A stretch of DNA of 46,444 bases from contig SFLD01000013.1 in the NCBI GenBank assembly GCA_004553545.1, positions 1 to 46,444 on the forward strand, read 5' to 3'. The translations under genes were made by a program, and so were the position numbers. This document shows, piece by piece, positions 23,718-30,875 of the stretch. The notes below the pieces were generated by a model. The model was not told the DNA's origin. It was given only the letters and a program-made list of their open reading frames with translations, and searched no databases. This DNA comes from Clostridiales bacterium. Lineage in GTDB: Bacteria; Bacillota; Clostridia; Oscillospirales; Oscillospiraceae. Within the stretch, counting starts at the first letter, position 1; every line of letters starts with the position of its first letter.

Positions 23718-24917
23718 TTGTCCGCCGTCCAAATCGAAGTCCAAATGCTGGGCCCCATGACCCTCCGCTGTGAGGGGCAGGAGGTCCGGGATACCGATAA
23801 CCGCGCCCGGAAGATCTGGCTGCTGCTGGCCTACATGGCCGCCCGCCGGGGCCAGGCCATCCCCCAGGAGGAGCTGGTGGCCCTGCTCTGGGAACGGGAG
23901 GAGCGCAGTTCCAACCCCGCCAACGCCCTGAAGACCATGTTCCACCGCCTGCGCAGCATGCTGTGTCAGCTGGACGCCCTCCGGGACCGGAACCTCATCA
24001 TCCGGAAGAACGGGACCTACAGCTGGAATCCCGACCTCTGCTTCACCCTGGATACCGAGACCTTCGAGTCCCTCTGCCGGGACGCTCTCGCCTGTCAGGA
24101 GCCCGGGCAGCAGCTGGAGCTCCTGCGCAGGGCTCTGGCCCTCTACCGGGGAGACTTCCTGCCCAAGCTCAGCAGCGAGTCCTGGGTCAACGCGGTGAAT
24201 ACCTACTACCACGGCCTTTACCTGCAGTCCGTCTCCCGCCTGGTGGCCCTGCTGGAGGCCCGGGGGCTCTGGCAGGAGATCGAGGGCATCTGCCGCACCG
24301 CCGTGGCCCTGGACCCCTATAACGAGGTCCTCTACCAGCACCTGCTCCGCTCCCTCCTCCAGCAGGAGAAGCAGCAGGACGCGGCGGACACCTATCAGCG
24401 CATGAGCGAGCTCCTCTTCGATACCTTCGGCGTCATGCCGTCGGAGGAGAGCAAGTCCCTCTACCGGGAGGCTCTCTCCCACAGCAACGAGATGGCCACC
24501 AGCATCGACCTCATCCGGGACCAGCTCCGGGAGCCCATCGCCGCCACCTGCGCCATGGTCTGCCAGTACGATTTCTTCAAGATCATCTACCAGGCCGAGG
24601 CCCGCAGCGTCTCCCGGAACGGCTATGCTTCCCACCTCTGCCTCTTCTCCATCACGGGGGCGGACGACCAGCCCCTGGCCAAGCGGAGCCTGGAGGTCTG
24701 CATGGAGAACTTCCAGGACCTGGCCTGCGCCTCCCTGCGGAAGGGCGACGTCATGTCCCGCTGCAGCGTCTCCCAGTACATCGTCCTCCTCTCCCGGGCC
24801 AATTACGAGAACTCCCGCAAGGTCTGCGACCGGGTGGTCCGGGCTTTCCGGAAGAAGTACCCCCACTCCCCCGCCGTCCTCCACTGCGCAGTCCAGCCGC
24901 TGGAACCCATGGCATAA
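23718..24917 (+). CDS. BTAD-domain transcriptional regulator with degenerate GGDEF-like C-terminus
   Basis: 399 residues starting at TTG, chosen because AGGAGGGG lies six bases upstream and the domain begins at once. Residues about 1-100: OmpR/SARP-type winged helix (VQMLGPMTLRCEGQEV, KIWLLLAYMAARRGQAIPQEELVALLW). About 100-255: bacterial transcriptional activator (BTAD) helical repeats (ALALYRGDFLPKL, ALDPYNEVLYQHLLRSLL). About 270-399: a domain whose layout (LRKGDVMSRCSVSQYIVLLSRANYENSRKVCDRVVRAF) follows the second half of GGDEF domains, with the GG(D/E)EF loop replaced by SVSQY. Divergent from the transglutaminase/pilus operon. It may sense a nucleotide without making it (inference). Confidence 0.82.
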   Translation: MSAVQIEVQMLGPMTLRCEGQEVRDTDNRARKIWLLLAYMAARRGQAIPQEELVALLWEREERSSNPANALKTMFHRLRSMLCQLDALRDRNLIIRKNGTYSWNPDLCFTLDTETFESLCRDALACQEPGQQLELLRRALALYRGDFLPKLSSESWVNAVNTYYHGLYLQSVSRLVALLEARGLWQEIEGICRTAVALDPYNEVLYQHLLRSLLQQEKQQDAADTYQRMSELLFDTFGVMPSEESKSLYREALSHSNEMATSIDLIRDQLREPIAATCAMVCQYDFFKIIYQAEARSVSRNGYASHLCLFSITGADDQPLAKRSLEVCMENFQDLACASLRKGDVMSRCSVSQYIVLLSRANYENSRKVCDRVVRAFRKKYPHSPAVLHCAVQPLEPMA

Positions 24918-24924
24918 ATACATT

Positions 24925-24962
24925 CGCCGTGGAAGCCTTTCAGGCTTCCACGGCGAGTTTTT
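24925..24962 (+). terminator. Terminator after the BTAD regulator
   Basis: Perfect 14-bp stem CGCCGTGGAAGCCT/AGGCTTCCACGGCG (24925-24955, TTC loop), followed by AGTTTTT. Confidence 0.88.
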
Positions 24963-24980
24963 CACTCCGCGCGTTTAAGC

Positions 24981-25020
24981 AAAAAAACAAACGTCCCGAC
25001 GCTTTAGGCGCCGGGACGTT
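24981..25020 (-). terminator. Terminator after the NhaC-type transporter
   Basis: Minus strand: AACGTCCCGGCGC paired with GCGTCGGGACGTT (one mismatch), then TTTGTTTTTTT. Confidence 0.82.
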
Positions 25021-25051
25021 TTATGGTACATTGTCAGTTCTCGATCCTCGC

Positions 25052-26686
25052 TCAGACCTTCTTGCGCTCCAGAGAGCGGATCACGAAGAGGGTGCCCAGC
25101 AGCAGCGCCAGGGTGACGATCCAGGTGATGAGGAAGTTCTGAACGAAGCCTGCCACGATGAAGCCCACGAAGCACACGGCGGCCACGGTGGTGACATAGG
25201 GGATCTGGGTGGCCACATGATCCAGATGATTGCACTGGGCGCCGGCGGAGGACATGATGGTGGTGTCGGAGATGGGGGAGCAGTGGTCGCCCATGACGGC
25301 GCCGGCGCAGCAGGCGGAGATGCCGATGATCAGCAACTCGCTGGAGGCGGGGAAGATGGCGGTGACAATGGGGATCAGGATGCCGAAGGTGCCCCAGGAG
25401 GTGCCGGAGGCGAAGGCCAGGACGCAGGCCACCACGAAGATGACGGCGGGCAGCATGGCGTAGAGGAAGGCAGCCGCGCCCTCCATGACGTCGTGGACGT
25501 AGACGGCGGCGCCCAGGGAGGTGATGGTGGTCTTCAGGGAGACGGCCAGGGTCAGGATGATGATGGGGCTGATCATAGCCTGGAAGCCCTTGGGCACGCA
25601 GGCCATGGCGTCCTTGAAGCTGACCACCCGGCGGGCCACGAGGTAGATGACGGTGATGACCAGGGCAATGAGGCTGCCCCAGGGCAGGCCGATGAAGGCG
25701 TCGGTATTGCCGAAGGCGGCGATGAAGTCACCGGCGCAGTCGGTGCCGCCCCAGGCGTCGGTGCCGAAGAAGCCGCCCACGTAGAGCATACCGGCGGTGC
25801 AGGTGACGATGAGCACCAGCACGGGCAGAAGGAGGTCGATGACCCGGCCCCGGGAGCTGCCTTCCTCGGTGACCGCGCCCTCCAGCATGGAGAGGTCGCC
25901 CTGGGCGGCCTTGATCTCAAACTTCCGCATGGGGCCGTACTCGAACTTCATGCAGGTGAGGGCGATGATGAAGGCGAAGGTCATCAGGGAGTAGAGGTTA
26001 TAGGGGATGGCCCGGATGAAGAGCTGGATGCCGGTGATGCCGATGTCCAGGTCCTCCGCGGTGGAGGAGACGGCGGCGGCCCAGGAGGAGATGGGGGCGA
26101 TCATGCAGATGGGGGCGGCGGTGGCGTCGATGAGGTAGGCAAGCTTCGGCCGGGAGATCTGATGCCGGTCGGTGACGGAGCGCATGACGGAGCCCACGGT
26201 GAGGCAGTTGAAGTAATCGTCGATGAAGATCAGCACGCCGAGAGCGAAGGTCGCCAGCTGCGCGCCCACCCGGGTATGGATGTTCTTCTCCGCCCAGCGG
26301 CCGAAGGCGGCGGAGCCGCCGGCGGCGTTGACCAGGGCCACGATGATGCCCAGGAACACCAGGAAGAGGAAGATGCCGGCGTTGTCCGCGATGGCGGCCA
26401 CGAGGCCGTCGTTGACGATCATGTCCAGCGTGGCCACGGGGGCGAACTCGCAGGAGAAAAGGGCGCCCACCAGCACGCCGATGAAGAGGGAGCTGTAGGC
26501 TTCCTTGGTGATGAGGGCCAGGGTGATGGCGATGATGGGGGGGACCAGGGCCCAGAAGGTGCCGTACATGCTGTTGGCGGCTTCGGCGCCCTCCTCCGCC
26601 GCAAAGGCGGGGACGCACAGCAGCAGGGCGGCCAGGGCCACCAGCGCCGCGACGCGGAGCAGACGATGGGTTCTCAGGGTTCTCAT
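25052..26686 (-). CDS. NhaC-family antiporter, probable lysine transporter (LysW-like)
   Basis: 544 residues from the ATG at 26686 (AAAGGAG upstream). An N-terminal hydrophobic leader ending VPAFA is followed by about 11 membrane spans of the NhaC/YuiF type. Typical stretches: PPIIAITLALITKEAYSSLF, FFNCLTVGSVMRSVTDRHQIS, CMIAPISSWAAAV, FASGTSWGTFGILIPIVTAI and GDHCSPISDTTIMSSAGAQC. The family includes Na+/H+ and amino-acid antiporters. A lysine riboswitch controls this gene, and NhaC-type proteins under L-boxes have been proposed as lysine transporters, so lysine is the likely substrate. Transport direction and coupling ion are not readable. Confidence 0.88.
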   Translation of the reverse strand: MRTLRTHRLLRVAALVALAALLLCVPAFAAEEGAEAANSMYGTFWALVPPIIAITLALITKEAYSSLFIGVLVGALFSCEFAPVATLDMIVNDGLVAAIADNAGIFLFLVFLGIIVALVNAAGGSAAFGRWAEKNIHTRVGAQLATFALGVLIFIDDYFNCLTVGSVMRSVTDRHQISRPKLAYLIDATAAPICMIAPISSWAAAVSSTAEDLDIGITGIQLFIRAIPYNLYSLMTFAFIIALTCMKFEYGPMRKFEIKAAQGDLSMLEGAVTEEGSSRGRVIDLLLPVLVLIVTCTAGMLYVGGFFGTDAWGGTDCAGDFIAAFGNTDAFIGLPWGSLIALVITVIYLVARRVVSFKDAMACVPKGFQAMISPIIILTLAVSLKTTITSLGAAVYVHDVMEGAAAFLYAMLPAVIFVVACVLAFASGTSWGTFGILIPIVTAIFPASSELLIIGISACCAGAVMGDHCSPISDTTIMSSAGAQCNHLDHVATQIPYVTTVAAVCFVGFIVAGFVQNFLITWIVTLALLLGTLFVIRSLERKKV

Positions 26687-26710
26687 AGGGGATTCTCCTT
26701 TCCGCAACTG

Positions 26711-26747
26711 AAAAAATGGAGTCATGACCTTCCGCCATGACTCCATT
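26711..26747 (-). terminator. Expression-platform terminator of the lysine riboswitch
   Basis: Perfect 12-bp stem AATGGAGTCATG/CATGACTCCATT with a 9-base loop and a minus-strand U-run (26711-26716), about 25 bases before the transporter start. Ligand binding would favour this hairpin and stop transcription. Confidence 0.88.
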
Positions 26748-26786
26748 GGAGAATCGTCTGAAACTACAGGGACCCCTATCAGGTAT

Positions 26787-26958
26787 CATGACAGCGCTCC
26801 GCCCGAATACTCGGGCGACAGTCCGGCGGATCTTATCCGACGGCCCGGGCACCTCCCCCGCCAGGCAGCAGCGGGAAGCCCCTCGGCGGCCAAGCCTTTC
26901 GCCATCCCCGTTGCCTGTTTGCGGGATGGGTACTCTTATTGGCCGCGCCTCTATCATG
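26787..26958 (-). promoter_or_regulatory. Lysine riboswitch (L-box)
   Basis: Minus-strand aptamer with the conserved pieces in order: GATAGAGGCGCG, AAGAGTA, GGCGAAAGGC, CCGCCGAGG, CCGGGCCGTCGG, CGGACTGTC and GGAGCGCTGTC. P1 forms between CATGATAG (26958-26951) and CTGTCATG (26794-26787), including one G-U pair. A promoter lies immediately upstream and a terminator downstream, so the whole switch is intact and should turn the transporter off when lysine is plentiful. Confidence 0.93.
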
Positions 26959-26980
26959 CAGGATTCAGTTGTTATCCAGA

Positions 26981-27008
26981 ATTATAAGGGTTCCTTCTGA
27001 TTTGTCAA
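26981..27008 (-). promoter_or_regulatory. Promoter of the lysine riboswitch-transporter unit
   Basis: Minus strand: perfect -35 TTGACA (27003-27008), 16-base spacer, perfect -10 TATAAT (26981-26986). Confidence 0.88.
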
Positions 27009-27103
27009 TGCCTTTTTCACAAAATGTTCATTTTTTGTAGGAAAAGGGAAATCCTCCCGGTCCGCTCCCGGGGCATTTCAGCGCTTTGCACAGGCAAAGT
27101 GCC

Positions 27104-28051
27104 TCAGAGCTCCCCTACCTGGGACTCTCCCAGCACCCGGATGCCGTGGGCCTTCAGGACCTCCGTCGTGACGCCGTCCCCGGGGGCCAGCCCTCCGGCA
27201 AAGCTACCGTCGTGGATGAGCCCGCTGCCGCAGGAGGGGCTTTTCTCCTTCAGAATGGCGGTCCCACAGTCGAAGAGCTCCGCCAGGCGCAGGGCCTCCT
27301 CCGCTCCCCGGCGGTATTCCGCCGTCACGTCCCGGCCGCTCTTCATGACCACCCGCTCTCCCTGCCGCTCGGAGGGTTCCCGGGGCGTGGGAAGGCCCCC
27401 CAGCTGCTCCGGGCAGACGGGGATGAGCTGGTATTCCTTCGCCAGGGCCTGGACGGCCGCATTCCCCTTGCTCTTTCCGTCGTAGCGGCAGGCGCAGCCC
27501 AAAAGGCAGGCCGAGACCAGGATGGCGGGCCGCCCGCCTGCGGGCAGGGGTGCTTCCCCCCGCCGCTCCGCCGCCGTCAGGGTCCGGCCGTTCAGGGCCG
27601 CCTCCACCAGGGTATCCCCCTCATAGCAGAGCTTCAGGGAGAAAAAGGGCGCATCCTCCTCCAGCAGCCGCAGGAAAAGGAGGTCCCCCTCCCAAAGGGG
27701 CAGGGAGCGGAGCTTCGCCTTCTCGATCCACTCCAGGTCCCCCTCGTCGCAGACGGTCTGCTCTCCGGTCCAGCCGGTGGCGGTGAAAAGGTGCATATAC
27801 TCCGTCTCCCAGGTGTCGGAGACGAAGGTCACAACGCCCCGATAACGGTACTCCGTCAGGGTCAGCCCCGTCTCCTCCCGGCACTCCCGAAGGAGGCAGT
27901 CCTCCGGGCTCTCGTCGGCCTCAAACTTCCCGCCCACGCCGATCCACTTGTCGTGGTTCAGGTCGTTCTCCTTCTTCACCCGGTGGAGCATCAGGTACCG
28001 GTCCCCCTCCTCCAGGTAGCAGAGGGTGGTGTTCCGCGCGATGACGCTCAT
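27104..28051 (-). CDS. Nudix hydrolase-DUF523 fusion protein
   Basis: 315 residues. N-terminal part (1-155) is a Nudix hydrolase of the 8-oxo-dGTPase type with Nudix box GGKFEADESPEDCLLRECREETGL cut here as G(40)...REETGL; the N-terminus reads TTLCYLEEGDRYLML. C-terminal part (about 170-315) is DUF523, with conserved cysteines in SACLLGCACRYDGKSKGN, PVCPEQLGGLPTPR and KEKSPSCGSGLIHDG. DUF523 function is unknown; its Cys pattern suggests metal binding or thiol chemistry. The ATG overlaps the upstream AlgJ-like gene by four bases, so it is the third gene of that operon. No frameshift separates the domains. Confidence 0.88.
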   Translation of the reverse strand: MSVIARNTTLCYLEEGDRYLMLHRVKKENDLNHDKWIGVGGKFEADESPEDCLLRECREETGLTLTEYRYRGVVTFVSDTWETEYMHLFTATGWTGEQTVCDEGDLEWIEKAKLRSLPLWEGDLLFLRLLEEDAPFFSLKLCYEGDTLVEAALNGRTLTAAERRGEAPLPAGGRPAILVSACLLGCACRYDGKSKGNAAVQALAKEYQLIPVCPEQLGGLPTPREPSERQGERVVMKSGRDVTAEYRRGAEEALRLAELFDCGTAILKEKSPSCGSGLIHDGSFAGGLAPGDGVTTEVLKAHGIRVLGESQVGEL

Positions 28052-29247
28052 GTCTCTCCTCCCGTAGTCCCGTTCCCGTCCGCGGACAGGAAGGTGGTCT
28101 CGTCCCGGACGCAGAGCACCACATCCGGCCGGTATTCCTCCAGATAGTCATCCAGGGTCTTCTCCGTCTCATAGCGGAAATCCACACAGCAGGTCACGTT
28201 GAAGTCCCGCCAGAGGAGGCACTCCAGGGGGTTCGAGAAGGAATCCCCGTAGAGGAGCAGCGTCGGCAGCTCCTCCCGCCCGGTGTCGATGACGGTCTCC
28301 GCGATGTCCCCGCCCATGTAGACGGAGTAGGTCACGTCCACCCCCGCCGTCTCCGGCAGGGCGAAAAGGGTCGCTTCCACATCCTCCCCCATGTCCTTCC
28401 GGGTAAAGGGGATGTCCTCTTTCAGGTACGGCAGCTCCACGGCGTCGTCATTGGCCCAGAGGCCGTAGAGCTTCCGGTTGGAGGAGCCCAAAAAGGGGTT
28501 CGGCAGAGTCTCCCAGGCGTAGTCCTCGGCGTTCAGCGCTCCCAGGCCCAGCCCGGTGTCGGCGTTGATGCGCTCCACCGCCGCCTGGGCCGCCCGCAGC
28601 GCACCCCGGATGGTATAGTGGTGGTCCGTCGCGTAGTAGTATTCCTCCGGCAGCCCCTCCGCGGCGTACACGTCGTACATCCCGAGGAAAGGCACGCCCT
28701 CCTCCGCCATGGCGGCGGCGAAGCTCTCCCGGATGGCCGTGGTGTGCCAGAGGCGGCTCTCCAGGTAGTCCGGGTAGTGGTCCGCGAAGTAGCTGGACTG
28801 CAGCGGCAGGCCCAGGTAGCAGAAGTAGCCGCCGTAGGCGGTGATCTTCTCGTTTAAGGCCCGGTAATTCTCCGCCGCCTCCGCCGCCTGGGGCCCCAGG
28901 TAGTCCAGTCCCCAGCGGGAGAAGCCGTAGGCCGCCAGCAGCTTGTCGGTGGAGACCACCTGGTCGTTGACCTTGGGCCGTCCCAGCCCCAGGTCCAGGG
29001 CGGTGTTGGCCTTCAGGATGGGGTCCCGCCAGGCAACATGGTCGGAGAGGAAGGTCTCCGCGTCGGTGAAGAGCTCCCCGGTCCAGATGCGCTCCGCGCT
29101 GATCTCCGGGATGGGGGCCAGCCCCCGCTGCTCCCAGAAGGAGACCCCGGAGTGGGGCCCCAGCACCGTCCACACCGGCACGGCGAAAAGCCCCAGCAGC
29201 ACCAGCCCCAGGAAGACCCGGTGGGCGATCCTATCTTTCTTCTTCAT
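28048..29247 (-). CDS. AlgJ/AlgX-like (DHHW family) cell-surface O-acetylation protein
   Basis: 399 residues with one N-terminal membrane anchor (about 11-29) and an extracytoplasmic SGNH-type domain. Visible: the WRDPILKANT region, the family signature ATDHHYTIRGALRAAQ and the nucleophile motif LLYGDSFSNPLE. These proteins complete acetyl transfer to extracellular polysaccharide together with an MBOAT acyltransferase, which is encoded 12 bases upstream. The polysaccharide acted on is not shown. Confidence 0.87.
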   Translation of the reverse strand: MKKKDRIAHRVFLGLVLLGLFAVPVWTVLGPHSGVSFWEQRGLAPIPEISAERIWTGELFTDAETFLSDHVAWRDPILKANTALDLGLGRPKVNDQVVSTDKLLAAYGFSRWGLDYLGPQAAEAAENYRALNEKITAYGGYFCYLGLPLQSSYFADHYPDYLESRLWHTTAIRESFAAAMAEEGVPFLGMYDVYAAEGLPEEYYYATDHHYTIRGALRAAQAAVERINADTGLGLGALNAEDYAWETLPNPFLGSSNRKLYGLWANDDAVELPYLKEDIPFTRKDMGEDVEATLFALPETAGVDVTYSVYMGGDIAETVIDTGREELPTLLLYGDSFSNPLECLLWRDFNVTCCVDFRYETEKTLDDYLEEYRPDVVLCVRDETTFLSADGNGTTGGET

Positions 29248-29259
29248 GCCCGCGCCTCC

Positions 29260-30675
29260 TCAGAACTGGAAATAGATGAAGGGGTTGAAGCCCGCCTCCA
29301 CCAGTTTCATGGCGGAGAGGCCCCCAAAGAGCAGCGCCAGCCCCGGCGCCCCATAGCGGAGCAGCTCCGCACCAAGGCCCTCGTCCTTTGCCGAAAGCTT
29401 TTTCCGCAGCCAGGGGGCCGCCGGCAGGCAGGCGATGGGCGCCGCCAGCAGCTCCGGCCAGAACTGCCGCAGAAGATAGCTCACCTGGTTGGTCCAGAGG
29501 CCGCCCTCCCCCGCGCCCACCATGGCCCGGAGGAAGAGCCTGATCTGCTCCGTGCCGGACGCCCGGAAGAGGAGCCAGCCCAGCATCACAAGGAGCATGG
29601 TGCCCATGTGCCGCAGCACGGCCGGCATCCGCTCCCAGCCCCGGCCCCAGCCGTACCGCTCCCCCATCAATAGCAGGGCATAGTAGAGCCCCCAGAAGAG
29701 GAAGTTCCACGCCGCCCCGTGCCAGAAGCCCGTAAGGGCCCAGACGATGAGGAGGTTCCGGATCTGCCTGCCTCGTGAGACCCGGTTCCCGCCCAGTGGG
29801 ATGTAGAGGTAGTCCCGGAACCAGGTGGAAAGGGAGATGTGCCAGCGCCGCCAGAACTCCGTGACGCTCCGGGAAACATAGGGATAGTTAAAGTTCTCCA
29901 GAAAGTGGAACCCGAAGACCCGCCCCAGGCCGATGGCCATGTCCGAATAGCCGGAGAAATCGAAATAGATCTGCAGGGTATACCCGATGACCCCCAGCCA
30001 GGCAAGGCCCATGGAGAGCCGCGGCGCCGTCTGGGAGAAGGCGGCGTCCGCGATGAGGCCCATCTGGTTCGCCAGCAGCACCTTCTTGGCAAGGCCGAAG
30101 AGGAAGCGCTGCAGCCCCTCCGCCATGTCGTCCGCGCCCTCCCTCCGGCAGCGGATCTCCTCCGCCACCGTGGAGTAGCGGACGATGGGTCCCGCCACCA
30201 GCTGGGGGAAGAGCACCACATAGAGGGCCACGTGGAGAAAGCTCTTCTCCGCCGCCGCGTCCCCCCGGTAGACGTCGATGACGTAGCTCATGGCCTGGAA
30301 GGTATAGAAGCTGATGCCGATGGGCAGCAGGATGGTGAGCTCCGGCACCGACGGGAGCAGGGCGTGCAGATTCGCCGTCACGAAGCCCAGGTACTTGAAG
30401 ACGAAGAGCAGTCCCAGGTTGCAGGCTACCGCCCCCACCAGGGCCGCCTTCCGCCGCCTCCGCCCCGGCACCGCCAGCAGGCCGAAGACATAGTTCATGG
30501 TGACAGACACCAAAATCAGCGGCAGCAGCCGCCAGCCCCCGCAGCCATAGAACCCCAGGCTGAAGAGCAGCAGCACGGCGTTGCGCCCCTCCCGGTACCG
30601 CCGGGGCACCAGGAAATAGACCGCCAGCAGCGCCGGCAGAAAGAGAAACAGGAAGGAAAGGCTGCTGAATACCAT
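29260..30675 (-). CDS. MBOAT-family O-acyltransferase (AlgI/DltB-like)
   Basis: 471 residues from the ATG at 30675 (MVFSSLSFLFLFLPALL, the usual start of this family; the ribosome site is weak). About ten membrane spans. Motifs: YFDFSGYSDMAIGLGRVFGF, FNYPYVSRSVTEFWRRWHIS, the STWFRDYLYIPLGGNR loop and the catalytic His in ALTGFWHGAAWNFLFWG. It passes acyl groups across the membrane for polysaccharide acetylation with the DHHW partner downstream. First gene of a three-gene operon. Confidence 0.92.
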   Translation of the reverse strand: MVFSSLSFLFLFLPALLAVYFLVPRRYREGRNAVLLLFSLGFYGCGGWRLLPLILVSVTMNYVFGLLAVPGRRRRKAALVGAVACNLGLLFVFKYLGFVTANLHALLPSVPELTILLPIGISFYTFQAMSYVIDVYRGDAAAEKSFLHVALYVVLFPQLVAGPIVRYSTVAEEIRCRREGADDMAEGLQRFLFGLAKKVLLANQMGLIADAAFSQTAPRLSMGLAWLGVIGYTLQIYFDFSGYSDMAIGLGRVFGFHFLENFNYPYVSRSVTEFWRRWHISLSTWFRDYLYIPLGGNRVSRGRQIRNLLIVWALTGFWHGAAWNFLFWGLYYALLLMGERYGWGRGWERMPAVLRHMGTMLLVMLGWLLFRASGTEQIRLFLRAMVGAGEGGLWTNQVSYLLRQFWPELLAAPIACLPAAPWLRKKLSAKDEGLGAELLRYGAPGLALLFGGLSAMKLVEAGFNPFIYFQF

Positions 30676-30746
30676 GGCAGACGTCCCGCTTTCCAACAGA
30701 ATTGCCCGGGGAAACCCCGGCCGGCGCTGTTGCGCCGTAATGTTTG

Positions 30747-30752
30747 ATTATA
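30747..30752 (-). promoter_or_regulatory. Candidate -10 of the MBOAT operon
   Basis: Minus-strand TATAAT about 70 bases before the start; the -35 region (TTCCCT) is poor. Confidence 0.5.
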
Positions 30753-30813
30753 CCCTATTTCCCCCGAAAAGGGAACCCCCAAAAACCGCGCTCCATCCCC
30801 TTCCGCGCTCAGG

Positions 30814-30846
30814 AAAAAGAGGGCCGGAGCGAATGCTCCGGCCCTC
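30814..30846 (-). terminator. Terminator after the 5'-nucleotidase
   Basis: Perfect 12-bp stem GAGGGCCGGAGC/GCTCCGGCCCTC (30819-30846, 4-base loop), followed on the minus strand by TTTTTCC. Confidence 0.88.
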
Positions 30847-30875
30847 CCGTTATTCTATTTCAGAAGCGGAACGTC

